From Nannochloropsis oceanica (taxonomy: Eukaryota; Sar; Eustigmatophyceae; Eustigmatales; Monodopsidaceae), in the NCBI GenBank assembly GCA_004519485.1, contig CP038109.1, positions 706,001-770,000 on the forward strand: 64,000 nucleotides of DNA. The letters run 5' to 3'. Shown here piece after piece: positions 58,542 to 64,000 of the stretch. Every line of letters starts with the position of its first letter. The first letter of the stretch is position 1. The notes beneath the pieces are model-generated. The model searched no databases. It had not been told where the DNA came from and saw only the letters and a list, made by a program, of their open reading frames with translations. The position numbers were made by a program, and so were the translations under genes.

Positions 58542-60487
58542 CTAATCAAAGCCTAGTATATTTTCCAACACATAAACAAGCCCCAGAGAAAAAGGGTACA
58601 GCCCCAATATAAGCAAAGCACTCCACAGATTCTGGCTTTTGCTCAGTGCCATCAAGCCCACAACACTCTGCACGACCAAAATCGCAATTGTCTCCGCACT
58701 GAAGGTCCACGCCAATCGCTTCACATAAATCAGCAACAAGAAAATAAAAAGGACAAATGTCGCGTTCATCAAAGCAGCACCCATCAATGTGCTCAGACTG
58801 ATCGAGATCGTCTTACTACTCCTCCTCTGGCTGTATGCGTAGGCCGCCAGCACCTCCGCGCCATTGCTTACTAACGGCGACAAAACAAATGAGATGTAAA
58901 ATGCCGGTATTCCGGTCCGTTTCCCGACCTCCGACAACACCCCAATCAACGGGTCTGAAAAGACCAAAATCATCATCGTCCCCACTGCCATCATGTATAG
59001 ACTCCGTCTCTTCAACCTCGACTGCTGCATCTCCCACGGCAAATCTTTCAAATCTTCCGGTATCTCCTCCTCCGCATCCTCATCTTCCTCCCTCCTAGTG
59101 CTCCCCACCCTCCTTTCTTCCCCCTCGACCCCCTCTTCCCATCTGTCCAAACTCCGACAGGACTCCCTCCTCCCCGATGGATGCCCGTCATGGAGCACCT
59201 TTAACGAATGATCTATCACTAACTCCAAAAACTCAATGAAATCCAAATTTCCGTCCTTATCCTTATCATACTTCTCCCAAAACCCATCCAGCTCCTCCCC
59301 GTCAGGCACTTCCCCCAAATCAGCGAACAACTGGCTCACTTCACTTTTATCCAATGTCCCAGTGAAGTCTCGGTCGTAACGGTAAAAAAACGGGCGACAA
59401 ATCTGTTTAAGTCGTTCCATCACTGCAGCTTTCAGGAGGTGTTTCTCGCTCTGCATATCCTGATCACTTACACTCCCATAATTCTCCGGCGATAGCAAGC
59501 CTGCCCGATTCCCACTCACGCTCAAGTCAATCTCTGCCCCGACCCTGCCCCCTTCTACTTCGCCGACCCTTCCCTCTATCGAGTATTGTCGCAACGCGTG
59601 GTGCTCCCTCAGCGCTTGCTCAAATTCAGGTCCAAAAGCACCGAGCAAACTTATCTTGCCGCTGTGGATGTTCTTGACGGTAATTTCGGCAATTTTGTCG
59701 TTTTTCAATTCATCCGAACCCGAAATTTTCCATTGATATAGCAGATAAAGCGTGAATGACATAACGGTTGTCACGAGACCAAACAGCGCCCACGGCCTTT
59801 CGTCGTTGGCCAGCTCGTGGACGGAAGGGTCGGAAGCGTATATAAAAGCCGGGATCTGAATGATTAAGTAGTTTCCAGCACTGAGAGAGGAAGGAGGAAA
59901 GGGAGGGTTTGATAGTGAAAGGGGGGGGAGGAGATGTGAGTGTACAGGGAATGAAGGAGGGAGGGCTGGTAGGAAAGAACGCTTGCTTACCTCAAGATCA
60001 AGATCAAAGCCATGGTGCGAATGGAAGGAAGGATTCCAACACCATTGTATTTCAAATTGAGCTTTGTGGGTATTTTGCTCCAAGTCTTGGACGCGCCATG
60101 CGGGCGTTTATAGAGGGCCAAACCCGTCGTAGGGTCAATGTGAACACGGCCGCCAACAACAGAGAGGAACCAGGGTATAGTCAGCAACATTATGGTGGAG
60201 CCAGCCAAGGCACCCACACCGATGGTCAATTCTTCTTGGGCATCCTCGCCCATACCGCTGAACAGCACGATGGCCCCGTCGGGCACGGCACCCAGGACGG
60301 GCAGGACGACAGAGCCCACTACGCCAGCAAGGGCAGGAACAAGCAGAAGCAGTTCTGAACCCTCACTGATCATGTGGCTGGCGTCCATGAGAATCTTGCC
60401 GTATATCGCCAAGAGAAAGAAGAGCTGGATGGCGCCACCCGCATCATGCGGCAGAGTCTTAGGGTCAATGAAGATGCCGCTGCCCAT
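58542..60487 (-). CDS. EF-hand-containing sodium/calcium or cation/proton exchanger
   Basis: Exons 59991-60487 and 58542-59880 (minus) join at ttgag|gtaagc ... ctctcag| to 611 aa. The first alpha-repeat is LGAVPDGAIVLFSGMG with GVGALAGSTIMLLTIPW. The second is FVLSPLVSNGAEVLAAYAYS with SLSTLMGAALMNATFVLF; five or so TM helices flank each. The cytosolic loop has two EF-hands with canonical loops DRDFTGTLDKSE and DKDKDGNLDFIE, as in plant NCL-type EF-CAX proteins. The substrate is probably Ca2+ against Na+ or H+, gated by Ca2+. The Met at 60487 starts abruptly at the first conserved segment, and an acceptor-like cacacag lies just upstream (about 60498), so a signal-peptide exon is probably missing from this model. 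It is divergent from the SDR gene. Confidence 0.88.
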
Positions 60488-61264
60488 GTATGACCCTGTG
60501 TTGCCGTGTGGGGGGTGAGGGGAGAAATGAGCCTGAAAGGCTGATGAAAGCTTCTTTTGTACGAGCCAGAGCTCAAAAAAGCCCCGAATGGCATGTCTTT
60601 ATCAGCACCACACGCATCCAAGCATATCAACCCCGCCATAGCATGGGCAAGCGGTGGACTTGGTGTCGGTCAAATTTTGCCTGCTCGCCGACGCGCCGAC
60701 AGACGTTTCTTAGCGGGCGAGCACCCACGCAGCAACGACGATCTAATCTCAAACCCACAGCCTGACAATTACAGCGCATGGGACGCTGGGTCCGGGTTCT
60801 CGTCCACGTGCTCCTCTTCCTCATAGTCGTTGCAATCCCTGTGTCTGGCTTTGTCGTAGGTCTGCACCAGTCAACGAGGTGAGTCTATCATGATCGTTAT
60901 CGCATTCCCTCAGCCTCCCAGCCTTTTCATAATATATATGGTGTCTCAACGAAGAGAAGTGATATAAAATAAGGACGTCAGAGCTCTTCTCTTTATGGCG
61001 CGATCGCATGTCTTTTTATTTACGCACATCTTGATCCCAAGGTCTAGTGGCAGGAGGTTGAATTGGATGCGTCTGTAAACCCGGAAAAGCCAACGTAATT
61101 TAGTAAGACGCGTCAAGTCAAGTCGTGTAGTGCACCAGCATGCTGCGAAGAATGTTGTTCGTCATACCCTGAGCTTGTCTCTCCATAATGTTCTTCACCA
61201 AACACACAGACCTTTCCCATCGTTGCCCGCACGCGTTGTATATAGTAAACCCCACGCCATCGTC
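60488..61264. other. Region between divergent exchanger and SDR genes
   Basis: It should hold both promoters, a likely first exon of the exchanger and the small plus-strand exon described separately. No other coding signal was resolved. Confidence 0.4.
60778..60878 (+). CDS. Possible short first exon encoding a membrane anchor
   Basis: An ATG at 60778 opens a 33-codon segment beginning MGRWVRVLVHVLLFLIVVAI, which looks like a signal anchor, and it ends at ACGAG|GTGAGT, a near-perfect donor. It could splice to the SDR frame downstream (phase-compatible AGs exist at 61172-61173, 61208-61209 and 61244-61245, none with a strong pyrimidine tract), or to a tiny exon at about 60920 giving a micro-protein of about 40-50 aa. 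Chance occurrence is possible. Confidence 0.35.
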
Positions 61265-62197
61265 ATGGGCAACCTCTTCTCCCTCATATCCGGGCCATCT
61301 CTCGATACATTCCTTAACGGCAAAGTAATCTGGATCACTGGTGCTTCTAGTGGCTTGGGAAGAGCCTTGGCAATCGAAGCCGCTCGTCGGGGCGCCCGCG
61401 TTGTTCTTAGCGCGCGTCGCGTCGACAAGCTGGAGGACGTCAAGAAACAATGCCTTGCTGTCGCAGTACCCCCATTATCCTCACCTTCATCTTCCACCAC
61501 GACTTCCAAGCGTGTGCTTGTCCAACCCCTCGACATGGCTCGGTACGACGACCCGAGCTTTGCAGCCGCCGTCGCCCACGTTAGCGCCATCATGGGCGGA
61601 CTCGATATCTTAATCAACAACGCAGGGGTGTCTACCCGCAGCAGTGCCGCAGACACCTCCCTCTCTGTCGACCTTTCTGTCATGGCAAGCAATTTCTTCG
61701 GCCCAGTGGCACTTACCAAACTTTCCCTTCCCCTCCTCCGTCAAAGCCCCTCCCATGCCCCCCATCTCATCGTCGTCAACAGCGTGCAAGGGAAATTCGG
61801 ATTAGGCCTCCGCACGTCCTACTCGGCGTCCAAGCATGCCTTGACCGGCTACTTCGACTCCCTCCGCGCAGAACTATCCGCTGAGGCCATCCCCGTTACG
61901 GCTATTTTCCCCGGCTACATAAAAACGGATCTATCATTGAATGCTTTGACAGGGCAAGGAGAAAAACACGGACAAATGGACGAAACCACCGCGAAAGGGC
62001 TTGACCCTTCCGACTTGGCCTTGAAGATTTTCAAGGCAGCAGCCGCGGGGAAAAAGGAGGCGGTGTATGCGCCAGTCGATGCCAGGGTGGCGATCTGGAT
62101 GAGAAATGTAATGCCGGATTTGGTATTCAGCATATTAGGGAGTAAAGCCCGGAAGGCTCTGGGGGTGGGAAAGATAGAGGGGAAGAAGGAGGATTGA
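61265..62197 (+). CDS. Short-chain dehydrogenase/reductase (DHRS7-like), ER-type
   Basis: 310 aa from the Met at 61265 (MGNLFSLISGPSLDTFLNGK). Rossmann motif TGASSGLGRALA; RRGARVVLSARR; catalytic-site motifs ILINNAGVSTRSS, the Ser in VVNSVQGKFG, and YSASK with the Tyr-x-x-x-Lys pair; then IFPGYIKTDLS. This is the classical SDR layout closest to DHRS7/7B-type membrane-associated oxidoreductases, with NADP(H) suggested by the Arg pair after strand 2. Substrate unknown (lipid or sterol ketone is plausible). The C-terminus KIEGKKED ends in a KKxx dilysine signal, suggesting ER retrieval if the tail is cytosolic. The frame is open back past 61130 without a better start, and an upstream anchor exon is possible. 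Confidence 0.92.
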   Translation: MGNLFSLISGPSLDTFLNGKVIWITGASSGLGRALAIEAARRGARVVLSARRVDKLEDVKKQCLAVAVPPLSSPSSSTTTSKRVLVQPLDMARYDDPSFAAAVAHVSAIMGGLDILINNAGVSTRSSAADTSLSVDLSVMASNFFGPVALTKLSLPLLRQSPSHAPHLIVVNSVQGKFGLGLRTSYSASKHALTGYFDSLRAELSAEAIPVTAIFPGYIKTDLSLNALTGQGEKHGQMDETTAKGLDPSDLALKIFKAAAAGKKEAVYAPVDARVAIWMRNVMPDLVFSILGSKARKALGVGKIEGKKED

Positions 62198-62878
62198 TTG
62201 ATTGAAAACTAGAAAACAACAAGAGTTGCTTATGGTGGGGGGCGCTTTGGAAATCATTTGTTGATTACTTGACAGGTTTTTTGATTTTTTTGTTTGCTTG
62301 GTTTGATGCGTTGGTTCGAGGACGTGCCATTTTTCGCTACTTCTCGCTCTGTTCCACCTCCTCCCATTCTTCTTCCCCCGAAAAAGTAATCAAATATCTA
62401 GTCTCTTGCTTTCTTTTCTTCTCCGTATTCTGTATTGTCATGGTCCTGTGTGCAGGTATCCCTCTCCTCTCTTTCAGCGTATTGCTGTGTATTCATTACT
62501 TGGTGTGTCAAAACTCAACTTATGGTGAAAATGAAGTCCCCGGAAGGAGGGAGAGTGAATGACAGGGTTAATTAGTGTTCCTCCCTCCTTCTCCTTTTCT
62601 GTATTAAATGTAATCATGAAGATTGTCTCTCCGTTTTTCATTTGCTCCAAAACAAGTGCGGGCATCTCCTTTGTGTATCTGAAGTAATGGGGCACGATTT
62701 GATAAACTTCGTTTCTAGCCCCGCAAATGGCGTCTTGGCACTTCGAGAATCAACCAAAACTTATTCTCGTCGTCACCTTCCTCCTTTTTCAAAACCACCC
62801 ACCTTCTTATCGATTAATACATCTCCCATTCTTCTCTCACACGGTGCTCACGCAAACGGGTTCAAACCTACATATATA
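62198..62878. other. Intergenic region between convergent SDR and Pro-rich genes
   Basis: About 680 bp, T-rich on the plus strand, holding the two 3' ends. No gene is supported. Confidence 0.5.
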
Positions 62879-64000
62879 TTAGAAACCTCGGCGCGCCCGG
62901 AGGTTTCCACCCTTCTTTCCTCCCTTCTTCCCCGCTGCCGTTGCCGTCGCGTTTATCGGGGCCTTCCCGTGGTCCACATCATTGTCATCCTTTCCTTCCG
63001 GCACCACCGCTGGTTCTGTAGGAAGGTCAAGGGAGGGAGGGAGGGTGGGCATTACCGTAATCACATCCTCAGGGACAAGAGCGACCGCTGGAGGGGTTGG
63101 ATTGGGGGTAGGGACGACCGTCTCTTCAGCCTCGCCAGATAGAGAAGCAGGGAGGGAGGGTGTAGCGGTGGGCAGGCTTGTTGGCTCGGCCACGGAAGGA
63201 GGGAGGGTAGGAAGGTCAACAACATCCGTGGTCTCCGGTACAGCGGGCTCCTCAACAATGGGCACAGCGGTGGGCACCACGGCTGCAGGAATAGCAGGGA
63301 CGGGAGGGAGGGCAGGGAGGGATGGAACGGGCGTGGCCGCAGGCGTCTCCGGTACTGCCGGTACAGCGGGCTCCTCGGCGACGGGCGCTGCGGCGGGCAC
63401 CACGGCTGCAGGAATAGCAGGGACGGGAGGGAGGGCAGGGAGGGACGGAACGGGCGTGGCCGCAGGCATCTCCGGTACTGCCGGTACAGCGGGCTCCTCG
63501 GCGACGGGCGCTGCGGCGGGCACCACGGCTGCAGGAATAGCAGGGACGGGAGGGAGGGCAGGGAGGGACGGAACGGGCGTGGCCGCAGGCATCTCCGGTA
63601 CTGCCGGTACAGCGGGCTCCTCGGCGACGGGCGCTGCGGCGGGCACCACGGCTGCAGGAATAGCAGGGACGGGAGGGAGGGCAGGGAGGGATGGAACGGG
63701 CGTGGCCGCAGGCGTCTCCGGTACTGCCGGTACAGCGGGCTCCTCGGCGACGGGCGCTGCGGCGGGCACCACGGCTGCAGGAATAGCAGGGACGGGAGGG
63801 AGGGCAGGGAGGGACGGAACGGGCGTGGCCGCAGGCATCTCCGGTACTGCTGGTACAGCGGGCTCCTCGGCGACGGGCGCTGCGGCGGGCACCACGGCTG
63901 CAGGAATAGCAGGGACGGGAGGGAGGGCAGGGAGGGATGGAACGGGCGTGGCCGCAGGCATCTCCGGTACTGCCGGTACAGCGGGCTCCTCGGCGACGGG
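62879..64000 (-). CDS. Pro/Ala/Val-rich protein of 41-residue repeats (5' end beyond the window)
   Basis: The frame runs from the right edge to a stop at 62879. It consists of near-identical 41-residue (123-bp) units with phrases PVPSLPALPPVPAIPAAVVP and APVAEEPAVPAVPE. Units begin at 63961, 63838, 63715, 63592, 63469 and 63346, the last decaying at its 3' side, and a further copy continues off the window. The first residue cycles Met, Met, Thr, Met, Met, Thr. After the repeats there is a Pro/Thr-rich region and a basic tail GKKGGKKGGNLRARRGF. Such sequence is expected to be extended and secreted or wall-associated, but no signal peptide is visible because the N-terminus is missing. It is not a recognised family. 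Confidence 0.8.
   Translation of the reverse strand, partial: PVAEEPAVPAVPEMPAATPVPSLPALPPVPAIPAAVVPAAAPVAEEPAVPAVPEMPAATPVPSLPALPPVPAIPAAVVPAAAPVAEEPAVPAVPETPAATPVPSLPALPPVPAIPAAVVPAAAPVAEEPAVPAVPEMPAATPVPSLPALPPVPAIPAAVVPAAAPVAEEPAVPAVPEMPAATPVPSLPALPPVPAIPAAVVPAAAPVAEEPAVPAVPETPAATPVPSLPALPPVPAIPAAVVPTAVPIVEEPAVPETTDVVDLPTLPPSVAEPTSLPTATPSLPASLSGEAEETVVPTPNPTPPAVALVPEDVITVMPTLPPSLDLPTEPAVVPEGKDDNDVDHGKAPINATATAAGKKGGKKGGNLRARRGF
63224..64000. repeat. 123-bp coding minisatellite
   Basis: Five full copies plus one decayed copy of a 123-bp unit, continuing past the window edge. The length is exactly 41 codons, so copy-number changes keep frame. The ATG/ACG alternation suggests that three-unit (369-bp) blocks were duplicated. 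Confidence 0.95.

Noticed and set aside
62821-62885. Possible tRNA (ggttcaaacc resembling a B box)
   Set aside because: No A box at the right distance and no cloverleaf could be folded by eye.

Overview
The window looks like nuclear DNA of a small-genome, intron-poor stramenopile alga, most likely a eustigmatophyte such as Nannochloropsis/Microchloropsis. This is inferred from gene content, not from a search. Supporting signs are: densely packed genes on both strands; many very long single-exon genes; a few short introns with strong GTACGT/GTAAGT/GTGAGT donors and CT- or CCCT-rich tracts before the acceptor AG; a presequence carrying an ASAF-like plastid cleavage motif (secondary red plastid); and a giant FAAL-type I polyketide synthase. 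I see no operons, rRNA, tRNA, CRISPR, LTR or virus-derived element.

Layout. 1-12.5 kb: an 11.5 kb single-exon lipid-loading PKS on the minus strand. 13.8-18.2 kb: a PPR-like organelle RNA protein (-) and a SERINC membrane protein (+), divergent. 18.2-24.0 kb: a gene-poor stretch holding a 15-copy tandem array of 148/156 bp units. 24.0-29.0 kb: a plastid-directed DUF1415 protein (-) and a multi-RNase-H-fold protein (-). 29.2-34.5 kb: a three-exon TLC-domain ER protein (+), then two head-to-head mitochondrial-carrier-family genes, the minus one rebuilt here from six exons. 34.7-40.6 kb: a ZRANB3-like SNF2/HNH protein (-). 42.4-46.6 kb: a TPR + DUF4470-like protein (+). 48.2-51.8 kb: a Cas1p/CASD1-like O-acetyltransferase with its two modules in reversed order (-). 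52.7-58.2 kb: BRE1-like RING ligase (-), UFC1 (+), TANGO2/NRDE (-). 58.5-62.2 kb: EF-hand cation/Ca exchanger (-) and a short-chain dehydrogenase (+). 62.9 kb to the edge: a Pro/Ala/Val-rich protein of 41-residue repeats, cut by the window end (-).

How the parts relate. There is no single pathway. Several genes belong to the endomembrane or lipid system (PKS, SERINC, TLC, CASD1-like, TANGO2, SDR). Two carriers and the PPR protein point to mitochondria or plastid. BRE1 and UFC1 are ubiquitin-type conjugation factors. The most unusual items are the PKS with a degenerate condensation domain and a membrane beta-helix terminus, the reversed-order O-acetyltransferase, the triple RNase H protein with a decayed first copy, and the satellite-like array with higher-order structure.
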